Positions 34,823 to 44,685 of a stretch of 64,000 nt of DNA are shown piece after piece. This stretch comes from Methanimicrococcus blatticola. GTDB taxonomy: Archaea; Halobacteriota; Methanosarcinia; Methanosarcinales; Methanosarcinaceae. Numbering within the stretch: position 1 is the stretch's first letter; each line of letters starts with the position of its first letter. The stretch lies in the NCBI RefSeq assembly GCF_004363215.1, contig NZ_SNYS01000006.1, positions 153,262 to 217,261 on the forward strand, read 5' to 3'. The position numbers were made by a program, and so were the translations under genes. The notes under the pieces were generated by a model. It made no database searches and was not told where the DNA came from. It was given only the letters and a program-made list of their open reading frames with translations.

Positions 34823-36267
34823 TGGTTTACGAAAACCCTGACGGCGTGATGATTGGTCTTGAAGTTCACGTTCAGCTCAACAAGGCGAACACCAAAATGT
34901 TCTGCAGCTGCACATCCGATTACACGGACAGTGAAGCCAACACTTGCCTTTGCGCGGGCTGTTTGGCGCTTCCCGGAACAACGCCTGTTCTCAACGAAAA
35001 ATCCGTTGATTACGCCATTCGAATCGGTTTGGCGCTCAATGCCGAAATTGAAAACGAAACCGACTTTTTCATGAAGAGTTATTTCTATCCTGATCTCGGA
35101 AACGGGTATCAAGTGACTCAGTTTGACCGGCCGATTGTCAAAAACGGGTCTGTCGTGATTGAAGGTGAAGACGGCGAATTAAAAGTCCGTATCACGCGCG
35201 CGCACATGGAAGATGACCCCGGTAAAATGGCACACTTTGGAACGATTGAGAAATCAACCGGCAGTATCATTGACTTTAACAGGTCCGGTATGCCGCTTGT
35301 TGAAATTGTGACGGCGCCGGATATGAGATCCGCGAAAGAAGCCCGCCGGTTCTTGGATAAACTCAGAAGTATTTTGGAATATTTGGATGTCTTTGACGGC
35401 ACCCGCGAGGGCGCAATGAAGGCTGACGCCAACATTTCAGTCAACGTTTTCAACGGCAAACGCATCGAAGGAACACGTGTTGAAGTGAAAAATATTTCTT
35501 CTCACAAAGCCGTTGAGAAAGCCATCAATTATGAAATCATGCGTCAGAAGGACTATCTTCGTAAAAACAAGCAGTTGGTTCAGGAAACACGTCACTATGA
35601 TGAAGACAGAAACGTCACCATCAGTCTTCGTGTGAAAGAAACGGCTGATGATTACCGCTATTTCCCTGACTTTGATTTGGTGCCGATGATTGTCGGTGAC
35701 CGTGTTGAAGGCATTCGCGCTCAGATGCCGGAATTACCCGATGCCAAACGCGAACGTTTTGTTTCTCAATACGGCATTTCCGATGCTCACGCCAAGAGTT
35801 TGGTGACCGAGCGCGCTTTCGCAGATCTTTTTGAAAGTGTTGCCGCTAAGGTTGACCAGAAATCGGCGGCTTCTTGGGTTGCCGATGTTGTTAAGGGTGA
35901 ACTCAACTACCGTGATTTACCGATTACGGCAATCAAGGGCGACGATATTGTGACTGTTATTGAAATGGTAACAAAGAAAGAAATCAGTGAAGAAAGCGGT
36001 GTCACTGTGATTCGTACACTTTTGGATGACGGCGGCAAACCGGCCGACATTGTGAAAGCAAAAGGATTGGCAATGGTTGCCGATGATTTCATTGCGACAG
36101 CCGCCAAAGAAGCGATTGCCGAAAGCCCTGACGCGGTTGCCGACTACAAAGCCGGAACTGAAAAAGCGCTGAACTTTATCGTCGGAAAAGTCATGCAGAA
36201 AGCCAAAGGAAAAGCTGACGCAAGATTGGCCCGTGAAATGGTTCTCAAAGAACTTGAAAAAATGTAA
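34822..36267 (+). CDS. gatB: aspartyl/glutamyl-tRNA amidotransferase subunit B
   Basis: 481 aa, normal. GatB activates the misacylated Asp- or Glu-tRNA with ATP and accepts ammonia. GLEVHVQL and the Zn-type Cys cluster CSC ... CLCAGCLALPGT are present, as are SYFYPDLGNGYQVTQ, RITRAHMEDD, DFNRSGMPLVEIVT, EVKNISSH and DYRYFPDFDLVP. The C-terminal helical and YqeY-type domain is complete. Unlike GatA beside it, it shows no loss of key residues. Confidence 0.95.
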   Translation: MVYENPDGVMIGLEVHVQLNKANTKMFCSCTSDYTDSEANTCLCAGCLALPGTTPVLNEKSVDYAIRIGLALNAEIENETDFFMKSYFYPDLGNGYQVTQFDRPIVKNGSVVIEGEDGELKVRITRAHMEDDPGKMAHFGTIEKSTGSIIDFNRSGMPLVEIVTAPDMRSAKEARRFLDKLRSILEYLDVFDGTREGAMKADANISVNVFNGKRIEGTRVEVKNISSHKAVEKAINYEIMRQKDYLRKNKQLVQETRHYDEDRNVTISLRVKETADDYRYFPDFDLVPMIVGDRVEGIRAQMPELPDAKRERFVSQYGISDAHAKSLVTERAFADLFESVAAKVDQKSAASWVADVVKGELNYRDLPITAIKGDDIVTVIEMVTKKEISEESGVTVIRTLLDDGGKPADIVKAKGLAMVADDFIATAAKEAIAESPDAVADYKAGTEKALNFIVGKVMQKAKGKADARLAREMVLKELEKM

Positions 36268-36554
36268 AACTTTAAAAATATACAAATTTTAAAAAATGTA
36301 AATTGAAGTCGGATTTATCCGATTTCTTTTTATTCTTTCTTTTTTCATTCTTTTTTTCAATCATTCCCTTTTTTTCAGTTATTCTTCATTTTTCAATTGG
36401 TTCTATTCTTTTTTATTAATTCTTCAAGTTTCCATTCCCTTTTCATTCGTTTTTCAATCTTTTTCATTCATTTCGATATTTTCATTCACTATTACATTAT
36501 CTTTGTAATTTATTTTGTCAGTAAAGTTTAATACTGTTCACAGCAAATTTCGTT
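36268..36554. other. T-rich stretch after gatB
   Basis: Pyrimidine-rich with many TTTTT and ATTCTTT runs, suitable as a multi-T archaeal terminator. No gene seen. An AT-rich box near 36520 may be the promoter of the next gene. Confidence 0.4.
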
Positions 36555-36821
36555 TTGAATCCTATGAATCTAAAAAACATTTTTTTAATCTCAATGATTT
36601 ATCTTTCTTTTATCGCTTTGAGCGGAACAGCTCTCGGCGCTGAAGATGATTCTGACTCTTCGATTTTATCTTCTTTTGCTGACGATATTTCAGATTTTGC
36701 TGATTCCCATCCTCAAATGTATTGGATTTTATTGATTTTCTTGATCGCTGTCGCTGTTTACGTTTATTACATCTGGCATGATTACAACAGAGACGATGAT
36801 TTCTTAGTCAAGAAACACTGA
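36555..36821 (+). CDS. small exported membrane protein
   Basis: 88 aa; Met4 (36564) is an alternative start. A signal peptide (FLISMIYLSFIALSGTALGA) precedes an acidic segment (EDDSDSS ... ADDISDFADS) and one membrane helix (WILLIFLIAVAVYVYYIWH) with a charged C-terminus. No family recognised. Convergent with aroA. Confidence 0.65.
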   Translation: MNPMNLKNIFLISMIYLSFIALSGTALGAEDDSDSSILSSFADDISDFADSHPQMYWILLIFLIAVAVYVYYIWHDYNRDDDFLVKKH

Positions 36822-36845
36822 TTTATTCATTTTCAGTTTCTTTTT

Positions 36846-38198
36846 TCAACATTTTTCAAAAATCGCGCCGATTTTTTTCATTTCTTCAAAAAAGTCGGGA
36901 TATGAAATTTTAACGGATTCGGCGGTGTCAATCGTCACGTCACCGATCATCATTCCGGCAATAAATAAGGACATCACAATTCGATGGTCATTCCAACCGT
37001 GAACGGCCGTTCCTTTCATTTCGTTTTTGCTCTTTTCGCCCGAAATAATCAAACCGTCGGCAGTTTCTTCAATCACTGCGCCGAGTTTTGTCAGTTCTGT
37101 TGCCATCGCTTTCAGGCGGTCGGTTTCTTTAAAACGAACATGTTCGGCATTTGTAATTCTTGTTTCGCCGTCTGAGAACGCGCCGAGAACAGAAAGTGTC
37201 GGGACCAAATCCGGCGTTTCTCCGGCATCCCAAACAATTCCTTTCAATCTTTTGCTGTTTTTGTTTGACACGCGGATTATTCCGTTTTCTTTATCCCATG
37301 AAATATCGGCGCCGGCTTTTTCCAATATTTCAACAATTGCGCTGTCGCCCTGCGCTGACGGGAAGAGTCCCGACATTTCGACTTCCGCTCCGGGAATGAG
37401 TGCGCCGGCTGTTAATAAATAAGACGCCGATGAGAAGTCGCCCGGAATTATGTAGTTGCCGAGGTCGTATGTTTGTTTTCCGGGAATGGAATATACAAGC
37501 ACTTCTGATTTTGTGCCGTCTTTTTCAGTCATTTTCCATTTAAAATGTTCTTTAATTTCAATGCCGGCCTTTTCGGCGACTTCGAGTGTAATGTCAACAT
37601 ACGGTTTTGATTTCAAATCGCCGTCAATTGAAATGATAGAATCGCCTCCTAAAAGCGGGCAGGATAAGAGAAGCGCAGAAATAAATTGTGAACTCATGCC
37701 GCCGTCAATTGAAAAATTGCCCTGTTTGATTTTTCCTCTAACAATCAACGGCGCACAATCGTTGTTATTTTCAGAATAAGCCTCTGCGCCCATTTCGTTC
37801 AATGTTTTTAAAAGCGGCGTATTCGGTCTTTTTTGAATTGATTCATCGCCTGTCAGCGTCACAGAGCCGTCGGCAACGCCTGCAAGCGCCGTCATCAAAC
37901 GCAAAGTTGTTCCCGAATTGCCGACATCAATCGGCTTTTCAGGCGTTTTCGGCTTTCCGTCAAAGCCTCTGATTATTATTTTAGTTTCATTTGTTGAATC
38001 CGTTCTCTCTTCAACATTTGCGCCGAACAGTCGGCACGCTTCCATTGTTGATTTTGTATCCGCCGAAAGCAGCGGATGAGAAAGCTCGACTTCCTTTTTC
38101 CCCAATGAAGCAATAAAAACAGCGCGATGCGTGTAGCTTTTTGAGGCCGGTGCCGGTATTGTTCCTTTCGGCGTTGATTTTTTGACGGAAACAATCAT
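36846..38198 (-). CDS. aroA: 3-phosphoshikimate 1-carboxyvinyltransferase (EPSP synthase)
   Basis: 450 aa. AroA joins shikimate-3-phosphate and PEP in aromatic amino-acid synthesis. Family motifs: PASKSYTHRAVFIASLG, GNSGTTLRLMTALAG, DGGMSSQFISALLLSCPL, PGDFSSASYLLTAGAL, RFKETDRLKAMATELTKLG and WNDHRIVMSLFIAG. Divergent from the mcr operon across a 650-base region. Confidence 0.95.
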   Translation of the reverse strand: MIVSVKKSTPKGTIPAPASKSYTHRAVFIASLGKKEVELSHPLLSADTKSTMEACRLFGANVEERTDSTNETKIIIRGFDGKPKTPEKPIDVGNSGTTLRLMTALAGVADGSVTLTGDESIQKRPNTPLLKTLNEMGAEAYSENNNDCAPLIVRGKIKQGNFSIDGGMSSQFISALLLSCPLLGGDSIISIDGDLKSKPYVDITLEVAEKAGIEIKEHFKWKMTEKDGTKSEVLVYSIPGKQTYDLGNYIIPGDFSSASYLLTAGALIPGAEVEMSGLFPSAQGDSAIVEILEKAGADISWDKENGIIRVSNKNSKRLKGIVWDAGETPDLVPTLSVLGAFSDGETRITNAEHVRFKETDRLKAMATELTKLGAVIEETADGLIISGEKSKNEMKGTAVHGWNDHRIVMSLFIAGMMIGDVTIDTAESVKISYPDFFEEMKKIGAIFEKC

Positions 38199-38248
38199 GA
38201 CTCGTCATATCTTTTTATTAATTAATAAGGATTCGTTTCAATCAATCT

Positions 38249-38281
38249 CTTAGTATTTACTTAGCATTTACTTAGTATTAA
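38249..38281 (+). repeat. 11-bp tandem repeat, three copies
   Basis: CTTAGTATTTA, CTTAGCATTTA, CTTAGTATTAA in direct succession, in the region between aroA and mcrB. Confidence 0.6.
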
Positions 38282-38290
38282 TAATCTGAA

Positions 38291-38356
38291 TCCAAAAATG
38301 ATACAAATTCAAAAATAATACAATTCAAAAATGATACAATTCAAAAATAATACAAT
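38291..38356 (+). repeat. 16-bp tandem repeat upstream of mcr
   Basis: Units TCAAAAATRATACAAT at 38309-38324, 38325-38340 and 38341-38356, with a related 18-base unit at 38291-38308. G and A alternate at the variable base. Position between aroA and mcrB suggests possible protein binding or slippage. Confidence 0.65.
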
Positions 38357-38696
38357 TCAAAATCATAACTCCTCTTCTTTTTCATCTCTCGGAGTCAACT
38401 GCCATGATTAATCAGGATATTAGGGATTTTGAAAAACGATAAAAGTCAAAATTATTTGCGTTTTTAAATATATTAAAAGAGATTTATGTATTAGTCGTAG
38501 ATACATGAACATTCATTAAAAACCTTTTGATATAATTTTTATTTGTCATTTTCCTTTTGAGGGCATTTTTTTATATTTTTTTCAAAACTGGATAGAATAA
38601 CACGATTTCGTTTCAAAATCACAACAATTGCTAAAAATTAATCATTAACTTATTCCGGTGTATTTTATTGTAAACCCGTTGTATTTTGCAAGCTCA

Positions 38697-38712
38697 AAAC
38701 CTTTAAGTACGA
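38697..38712 (+). promoter_or_regulatory. mcr operon promoter (BRE/TATA)
   Basis: AAAACCTTTAAGTACG fits an archaeal BRE plus TATA. Transcription would start near 38735, leaving a leader of about 110 bases to the GTG of mcrB. Confidence 0.45.
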
Positions 38713-38848
38713 AATTTACGAATTTGATAGTTGATTGGAATGATAAATTGAGTAATCCGTAATAGATCTATTTTACCGGACACGCTCACATCGGTTCGTA
38801 CTTTTTATCATGCCCAATTTCGTTTTAAATAATAAGGAGGATATATCC

Positions 38849-40153
38849 GTGTCTGACACAGTAGATATCTACAGCGATAGAGGACAACTCTTAGAGAGCA
38901 ACGTCAACATCAGAGACCTTGCTCCGGTCAAAAACAAGGCGATCCAGAAAATTATCATGGACACCAAACGTTCAGTTGCCGTTAACCTCGCCGGTATCGA
39001 GAAATCACTCTCAACCGGTAAGATGGGCGGCGCCGCAAAGCAAATTCTCGGCCGCAAACTTGAGTACAACTTGGTTGAAAACTCAGGCGCGCTCGTCGAC
39101 GCAATCCAAAAATTGGTTCAAGTCGATGAAGGCGACGACACTGTCGTTAAGCCCTTGGCCGGCGGTAAACAAGTTTTGATTCAGATCCCGACTTCAAGAT
39201 TGTATTCCGGTGCCGAATCCACTGCCTCTATGACAGTCAGTGCAGCAGCCGTGACACAAGCAATTCTTGATGCCTACAACACCGACATGTACGACTCCAT
39301 GATCGTTAAAGCAGCCTGCTGGGGCAGCTACCCGGTCACAGTCGGTATGGCCGGCAGCCCGATCAAAGGAATTCTCGACATCCCCCAAAACAATGAGGGT
39401 CTCGGCTATTCACTCAGAAACATCACATCCAACCACGTTGCAGCCATTACCAGAAGAAATGCCATGAACGCAGCCGCTTTGTCTTCAATCTATGAACAAT
39501 CCGGTATCTTTGAAATGGGCGGCGCAATCGGTGACTTCGAAAGACACCAGCTCCTCGGCCTTGCATACCAGGGCTTAAACGCAAACAACATGGTCTATGA
39601 CATGGTCAAAGAAAACGGTAAAGACGGAACTGTCGGAACTGTTATCGAATCCATGGTCGACAGAGCTATCGAAAACAAGGTCATCCACGTTGACAAAACA
39701 GGCGCATCCGGCTACAAGTTCTACAAAGCAGACGATGTCGCAATGTGGAACGCATATGCAGCAGCAGGTACACTTGCAGCTTCAATGGTCAACTGCGGTG
39801 CATCACGCGCAGCACAGGACGTCGCAGCAACAATGCTCTACTTCAACGACATCCTCGAAAAAGAAACAGGCCTTCCGGGCTGTGACTACGGTAAGCTCCA
39901 GGGCGCATCCGTTGGTTTCTCCTTCTTCAGTCACTCAATCTATGGTGGCGGCGGACCGGGTATCTTCAACGGTAACCACGTTGTTACAAGACACTCCAGA
40001 GGATTTGCAATCCCCTGTGTCGCAGCAGCATGCAGTCTTGACGCAGGAACTCAGATGTTCACAATCGAATCTACATCCCAATTGATCGGTGATGTGTTCG
40101 GTACAATGGACGAGTTCAGAGAACCGATTAAAGCCGTTGCAGGAGCCCTCTAA
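38849..40153 (+). CDS. mcrB: methyl-coenzyme M reductase subunit beta
   Basis: 434 aa from GTG 38849. AAGGAGGAT lies 6 bases upstream and the protein then begins MSDTVDIYSDRG, as in other Methanosarcinales McrB; the ATG at 38810 would add 13 unsupported residues. The beta subunit shapes the F430 pocket of the enzyme that releases methane from methyl-CoM and coenzyme B. Conserved stretches include ITRRNAMNAAALSSIYEQSG and GFSFFSHSIYGGGGPGIFNGNHVVTRHSRGFAIPC. First gene of mcrBDCGA. Confidence 0.97.
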   Translation: MSDTVDIYSDRGQLLESNVNIRDLAPVKNKAIQKIIMDTKRSVAVNLAGIEKSLSTGKMGGAAKQILGRKLEYNLVENSGALVDAIQKLVQVDEGDDTVVKPLAGGKQVLIQIPTSRLYSGAESTASMTVSAAAVTQAILDAYNTDMYDSMIVKAACWGSYPVTVGMAGSPIKGILDIPQNNEGLGYSLRNITSNHVAAITRRNAMNAAALSSIYEQSGIFEMGGAIGDFERHQLLGLAYQGLNANNMVYDMVKENGKDGTVGTVIESMVDRAIENKVIHVDKTGASGYKFYKADDVAMWNAYAAAGTLAASMVNCGASRAAQDVAATMLYFNDILEKETGLPGCDYGKLQGASVGFSFFSHSIYGGGGPGIFNGNHVVTRHSRGFAIPCVAAACSLDAGTQMFTIESTSQLIGDVFGTMDEFREPIKAVAGAL

Positions 40154-40181
40154 ATACCAAAGATGAAGGTCTGATGAAACT

Positions 40182-40700
40182 ATGACATGTCCCACTGAAT
40201 CAGGATGTAACTGTGAACCTGCAGCAAGCGAAACAGTTCAAATTGAAATTGTTCCGCAAAGAATCTTAAGTCCTGATACATCGGAAATTCTTCTCGGAAG
40301 AATCTACGATTGCGACGGCATTATCAGAGTTATGGTCCAAGGATCCCGCCTGCCCGACAAAGTCGGCTACGGTCCGGGAACCGGCGAGAAAGTCGATCAT
40401 CCGCTTAAGAAATCAATCGAAGTGGAAGGTCAGCAAGTCAATATGCGTGTCACCTTAAGCCGTCTTCTGATTGAAGTTGACAGTGACCGCACGGCTGATG
40501 AAATTAAGAAAATCTGCGATGAAACTTTCAGTTTCCCCTTTGAATTCTACAAAGGTGTCTTTTTCAAGAAATATTCAACCGTCGTTGACTACGCTAAAAT
40601 GGGTCCCGAACCCGATGAAAGACTGCTCGGCATGACCGATCCGAAAGGAAAACTCGATCAAATTGTCTTCATTGAAAAAGAAGAAAAAGACGCTGAATAA
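40182..40700 (+). CDS. mcrD: methyl-coenzyme M reductase operon protein D
   Basis: 172 aa. McrD is not part of the active enzyme and is thought to help its assembly or activation. IEIVPQRILSPDTSEILL and the C-terminal GKLDQIVFIEKE fit the family. The N-terminus carries a Cys-x-Cys (CNC) region. Same operon, 28 bases after mcrB. Confidence 0.93.
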   Translation: MTCPTESGCNCEPAASETVQIEIVPQRILSPDTSEILLGRIYDCDGIIRVMVQGSRLPDKVGYGPGTGEKVDHPLKKSIEVEGQQVNMRVTLSRLLIEVDSDRTADEIKKICDETFSFPFEFYKGVFFKKYSTVVDYAKMGPEPDERLLGMTDPKGKLDQIVFIEKEEKDAE

Positions 40701-40726
40701 AACTGTAAATCAAAAAGGTAATCCTC

Positions 40727-41329
40727 ATGATGAATTTTGACCGAAACACCCAAGTCGTTGACTGCCGCCTCGGCATCAGCCACGGAAAAGGCGGAAGTCT
40801 CGCAAGAGCCGGTACGCTTTCTCAAGCCGGAAAGCTTGACGTGGTTGTCGTTGCGATGGGTTCGGGCAGAAGACACGTGACAAAACCGATTTGTGAAATT
40901 ACATACGCAATTCGCAGAGAAAATATTCAAACAGGCGTTTTGGTTCTTTACGCCGGAACCGGCTACCCCGAGTCGGGAACAATGGGCTCTTTCGGCATTG
41001 ACCCGAAAGAAATTGACCAAATCAACATGCACAAAATGGCAATCATTCACTTCGGTAATGTGAGAAACCACTTTGTGAGAAAAGCCAGAGACATTTTCAG
41101 CGGCGTACGTATTCCTGCAGTTATTATTACACAAGCGCTTGTCGATTTTGAAGATTTTGCAAAAGTAGGCATTAAAACACGTTACGTCAAACCCAAAGAG
41201 AAAGATCAGCTTTCTGACGGCGTTATCATGAATATCGTGAACGGCGTTACCCGCGGTGACGCAGCATCACGTGAAAAGCTCAGTGAGATTATCGTTAAAG
41301 TAAAGGAAACATTAGGCCAAATCCAATAA
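40727..41329 (+). CDS. mcrC: methyl-coenzyme M reductase I operon protein C
   Basis: 200 aa; an ATG three bases later (40730) is equally possible. McrC joins the ATP-dependent activation complex of McrABG in studied methanogens. NTQVVDCRLGISHGKGGSLARAG, VAMGSGRRHVTKPICEITYAIRRENI and GTMGSFGIDPKEIDQINMHKMAIIHFGNV match the family. An AAGGT motif precedes the start. Confidence 0.94.
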   Translation: MMNFDRNTQVVDCRLGISHGKGGSLARAGTLSQAGKLDVVVVAMGSGRRHVTKPICEITYAIRRENIQTGVLVLYAGTGYPESGTMGSFGIDPKEIDQINMHKMAIIHFGNVRNHFVRKARDIFSGVRIPAVIITQALVDFEDFAKVGIKTRYVKPKEKDQLSDGVIMNIVNGVTRGDAASREKLSEIIVKVKETLGQIQ

Positions 41330-41341
41330 GGAGTTAAGAAT

Positions 41342-42103
41342 ATGGCATACAAAGCACAATATTATCCCGGTACAACCTCTGTTGCAGCCAACAGAAGAAA
41401 ACACATGGGTCACGACTTGGAAAAATTGAGAGAAATTTCCGACGAAGACTTGACCGCAATCCTCGGCCACCGCGCCCCCGGTCAGGACTACCCCAGCACC
41501 CACCCGCCGTTAGCGGAAATGGAAGAACCGCCGTGCCCGATCAGAGAATTGGTCGAACCCACACCCGGCGCAAAAGCAGGCGACCGTGTCAGATACGTTC
41601 AGTTCGTTGACTCTATGTACAACGCACCGTCCGTTCCGTACGTCAGATCCTACTACGCAGCCATCAACTTCAGAGGTGTCGACCCCGGTACACTTTCCGG
41701 TCGCCAGATCGTCGAAGCCCGTGAGAGAGACATGGAAGTTGTCGCAAAAGATCAGATCGAAACCGAAATGACCTGCCCGGCACGCTCAAGCCTCCGCGGC
41801 GCAACTGTTCACGGTCACTCTGTCCGTCTCCAGGAAGACGGCGTGATGTTCGACATGCTTGACAGAGCAAGACTCGAAGGCGATGTCATCATCATGGACA
41901 AAGACCAGGTCGCAATTCCGCTCGACAGAAAAGTCAACCTCGGCAAACCCATGTCCGAAGACGAATTAGCCAAGAGAACCACCATCTACCGTGTGGACAA
42001 CGTTTCATTCAGATCCGATGCAGAAGCAGTTGAATGGGTCCAGAGAGTTTACCTCCAGAGAACTCAGTACGGCTTCAGACCCGGTGTGGAGAAAGCACAG
42101 TAA
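41342..42103 (+). CDS. mcrG: methyl-coenzyme M reductase subunit gamma
   Basis: 253 aa. Gamma subunit of the hexamer. YPGTTSVAANRRKHM, GHRAPGQDYPSTHPPLAEM and RYVQFVDSMYNAPSVPY are characteristic. AAGGAG lies 8 bases before the ATG. 12 bases after mcrC. Confidence 0.96.
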   Translation: MAYKAQYYPGTTSVAANRRKHMGHDLEKLREISDEDLTAILGHRAPGQDYPSTHPPLAEMEEPPCPIRELVEPTPGAKAGDRVRYVQFVDSMYNAPSVPYVRSYYAAINFRGVDPGTLSGRQIVEARERDMEVVAKDQIETEMTCPARSSLRGATVHGHSVRLQEDGVMFDMLDRARLEGDVIIMDKDQVAIPLDRKVNLGKPMSEDELAKRTTIYRVDNVSFRSDAEAVEWVQRVYLQRTQYGFRPGVEKAQ

Positions 42104-42115
42104 GGAGTGACAAAA

Positions 42116-43834
42116 ATGGCACAAGAAGATATTTTTGCAAGATTTAAGAGATCCATGGAAATCAAATTCGCTGAGGACTATGGTGACAACAGACAGGGCG
42201 GTACCGACATTACATCCAAGACTGAAAAATTCTACAGACTTGGTCCGGAACAGAGCCCCAGAAAGAGAGAAATGATTAAAGCCGGTAAGGAAATCGCAAA
42301 GAAAAGAGGACTTGCAGGCTACAACCCCATGATGCACACCGGTGCCCCTCTCGGTCAGAGAGCCATCACACCGTACAGAATTTCAGGCACAGACCTCGTT
42401 TGTGACCCGGATGACTTACACTATGTCAACAACGCCGCTATGCAGCAGATGGTTGACGACATTAAGAGAACCAACATCGTCGGTCTCGACATGGCTCACG
42501 ACACACTTGAGAAGAGATTGGGTAAAGAAGTGACACCCGAAACCATCAACAACTACCTTGAAAACCTCAACCACTCCCTTCCGGGCGGTGCTGTCGTTCA
42601 GGAAATGATGGTCGAATGTCACCCCGGCTTGGTTGACGACTGTTACGTCAAGATGTTCACCGGTAACGATGACCTCGCTGACGAAATCGACAAGCAGTTC
42701 TTAATCGACATCAACAAGATGTTCCCCGCAGAACAGGCAGAACAGTTAAAAGCAGCCATCGGAAACACATCCTGGCAGGCTCTCCACATCCCGACAATCG
42801 TCATCAGATCTACTGACGGCGGTCAGACCAGCAGATGGTCTGCAATGCAGATCGGTATGTCCTTCATCTCCGCATACAACATGTGCGCCGGTGAAGCAGC
42901 TGTCGCTGACTTGTCCTACGCTGCAAAGCACGCAGGTTCCATCAACATGGGTGAAATGCTCCCCGCAAGACGTGTCAGAGCACCCAACGAACCCGGAGGC
43001 GTTTCCTTCGGTCACCTTTGTGACATTGTCCAGTCCAGCCGTGTCAACGTCGACGACCCCGCAAAGGTCGCACTCGAAGTTGTCGGCGCAGGCTGTGTCA
43101 TGTACGACCAGATCTGGCTCGGTTCCTACATGTCCGGTGGTGTCGGTTTCACACAGTACGCAACCGCAGGTTACACCGACGATATCTTGGACAACAACTT
43201 GTACTACAACATTGACTACATCAACAAGAAGTACAACAACGCTGCCAAGACCGGAACCAACAACAAAGTCAAAGCAACAAACGATATCATCAAAGACATC
43301 GCAACCGAATCCACACTCTTCGGTATCGAAGAATACGAGAGATACCCGTCTGCCCTTGAAGACCACTTCGGCGGTTCCCAGAGAGCAACATCACTCGCAG
43401 CCGCAGCCGGCTGTGGTGTTTCTATCGCAACAGGAAACGGTAACGCAGGTCTCTCCGGCTGGTACCTCTCCATGTACCTCCACAAGGAAGCATGGGGCCG
43501 TCTCGGCTTCTACGGCTACGACTTGCAGGACCAGTGCGGTGCCTCTAATGTTTGTTCATACCAGGGCGACGAAGGTGCCCCCGCAGAACTCCGCGGTCCC
43601 AACTACCCCAACTACGCTATGAACGTCGGTCACCAGGGCGGCTATGCCGGTATCACAATGGCAGCACACTCCACAAGAGGCGATGCCTACACCGTCAACC
43701 CGTTGGTCAAAGTCTGTTTCGCAGACGACCTCCTTCCGTTCGACTTCACCAGACCGAGATACGAATTCGGTCGCGGCGCACTCAGAGAATTCGAGCCTGC
43801 CGGTGAAAGAACATTGGTCATTCCGGCCAAATAA
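42116..43834 (+). CDS. mcrA: methyl-coenzyme M reductase subunit alpha
   Basis: 572 aa from ATG 42116, with AAGGAGTGA 5 bases upstream. Catalytic subunit holding nickel F430. The region with modified residues is visible: His in [11 protein letters not shown] (N-methyl), Arg in [12 protein letters not shown] (5-C-methyl by Mmp10), and [14 protein letters not shown] with the thioglycine and S-methyl-Cys sites. The Arg context reads RRVRAPN where many relatives have [22 protein letters not shown] closes the site. mmp10 lies 1.5 kb downstream. Confidence 0.98.
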   Translation: MAQEDIFARFKRSMEIKFAEDYGDNRQGGTDITSKTEKFYRLGPEQSPRKREMIKAGKEIAKKRGLAGYNPMMHTGAPLGQRAITPYRISGTDLVCDPDDLHYVNNAAMQQMVDDIKRTNIVGLDMAHDTLEKRLGKEVTPETINNYLENLNHSLPGGAVVQEMMVECHPGLVDDCYVKMFTGNDDLADEIDKQFLIDINKMFPAEQAEQLKAAIGNTSWQALHIPTIVIRSTDGGQTSRWSAMQIGMSFISAYNMCAGEAAVADLSYAAKHAGSINMGEMLPARRVRAPNEPGGVSFGHLCDIVQSSRVNVDDPAKVALEVVGAGCVMYDQIWLGSYMSGGVGFTQYATAGYTDDILDNNLYYNIDYINKKYNNAAKTGTNNKVKATNDIIKDIATESTLFGIEEYERYPSALEDHFGGSQRATSLAAAAGCGVSIATGNGNAGLSGWYLSMYLHKEAWGRLGFYGYDLQDQCGASNVCSYQGDEGAPAELRGPNYPNYAMNVGHQGGYAGITMAAHSTRGDAYTVNPLVKVCFADDLLPFDFTRPRYEFGRGALREFEPAGERTLVIPAK

Positions 43835-43860
43835 TTCTGAAACAGTAAAAATTAATATTT

Positions 43861-43925
43861 GTCAGGCTTCTGCCTGACATCTTTTTGTCGGACTTTTGTC
43901 CGGCAAATCTTTTCTTTTTTTAAAA
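43861..43925 (+). terminator. double hairpin terminator of mcr operon
   Basis: GTCAGGC-TTCT-GCCTGAC (43861-43878) and TGTCGGAC-TTTT-GTCCGGCA (43886-43905) are two strong stems, each followed by T-rich sequence. A tandem arrangement suits a highly expressed operon. Confidence 0.7.
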
Positions 43926-44024
43926 TGATTTTTCGATTATTTGAAAAATTTAATTTTTGGTTTTTGTTTTTATTTTTGCCGGTTCTGATTTCATAACTCT
44001 TGCTTCATTTGCAGTCAAAGTAAA

Positions 44025-44036
44025 TCATTTATAAAG
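44025..44036 (+). promoter_or_regulatory. TATA box of exported-protein gene
   Basis: CATTTATAAAG lies about 28 bases before the ATG at 44063, consistent with a nearly leaderless message. Confidence 0.5.
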
Positions 44037-44062
44037 ACGCGTTCATGTAACAATAGATAATT

Positions 44063-44656
44063 ATGGCAATGAAATCATCCAAAAAACTCGGCTTCGTTTT
44101 ACTCGCAATCTCTCTTCTTTTGATCGCTTCGGTTGTCGGCTATGCTTATTCTCAAAGCCAAAACCGTTTGCCTGAAGGTAAAGATTTAGGCGAGATGATG
44201 ATCAATTGGTATATTCCCGATTATAATGCTCTTGTTTCCGATTCCGATTTGATTGTCGTTGCGACCGTGACGAATAAAACCGGAATCTGGGGAACAGACG
44301 ACGGTGAAAAGCCATCGCCTGTGACAATTTACAGCAGCATTTATACCGAATACACTTTCAAGCCCGACGAAATTTTGAAAGGCAACACGACAACAATCAT
44401 CGGACGCGTTCGCGGAGGAACTGTTGACGGTTACACGCAAAAAGCGACGCAGACTTCTTCATTTGAAGTCGGTGACAAAGTGCTTCTGTTCGTGACGAAT
44501 AATAAAGATGCTGACGGTAACCGCATTTTGTGGTATCACATCAACTGGCCGGGCGCATTTACTGAAACAACAGACGGGAAATTCACAAATCCGTGTTACG
44601 GCGAAATTTCAATTGAACAGTTGAAGCAAGATATCGCCGATTCGGAAACGGCATAA
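44063..44656 (+). CDS. exported protein, paralogue 1
   Basis: 197 aa. A signal or anchor helix (LGFVLLAISLLLIASVVGYAY) is followed by a globular domain: SDSDLIVVATVTNKTGIWG, EYTFKPDEILKG, VRGGTVDGY and FEVGDKVLLFVTNN. This beta-rich pattern is shared with the next gene. Outside-facing protein of unknown function; no family recognised with certainty. Tandem duplication with the next gene is clear. Confidence 0.75.
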   Translation: MAMKSSKKLGFVLLAISLLLIASVVGYAYSQSQNRLPEGKDLGEMMINWYIPDYNALVSDSDLIVVATVTNKTGIWGTDDGEKPSPVTIYSSIYTEYTFKPDEILKGNTTTIIGRVRGGTVDGYTQKATQTSSFEVGDKVLLFVTNNKDADGNRILWYHINWPGAFTETTDGKFTNPCYGEISIEQLKQDIADSETA

Positions 44657-44685
44657 TCAAATAACATGTTCTCTTTGGGATAATC

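Noticed and set aside
38291-38356. CRISPR-like array
   Set aside because: Units are only 16 bp and directly adjacent with no spacers; no cas genes are near.
42116-43834. Inteins or in-frame TAG (pyrrolysine) in mcrA
   Set aside because: The frame runs from start to stop with no stop codon inside and no intein splice motifs; length is normal.
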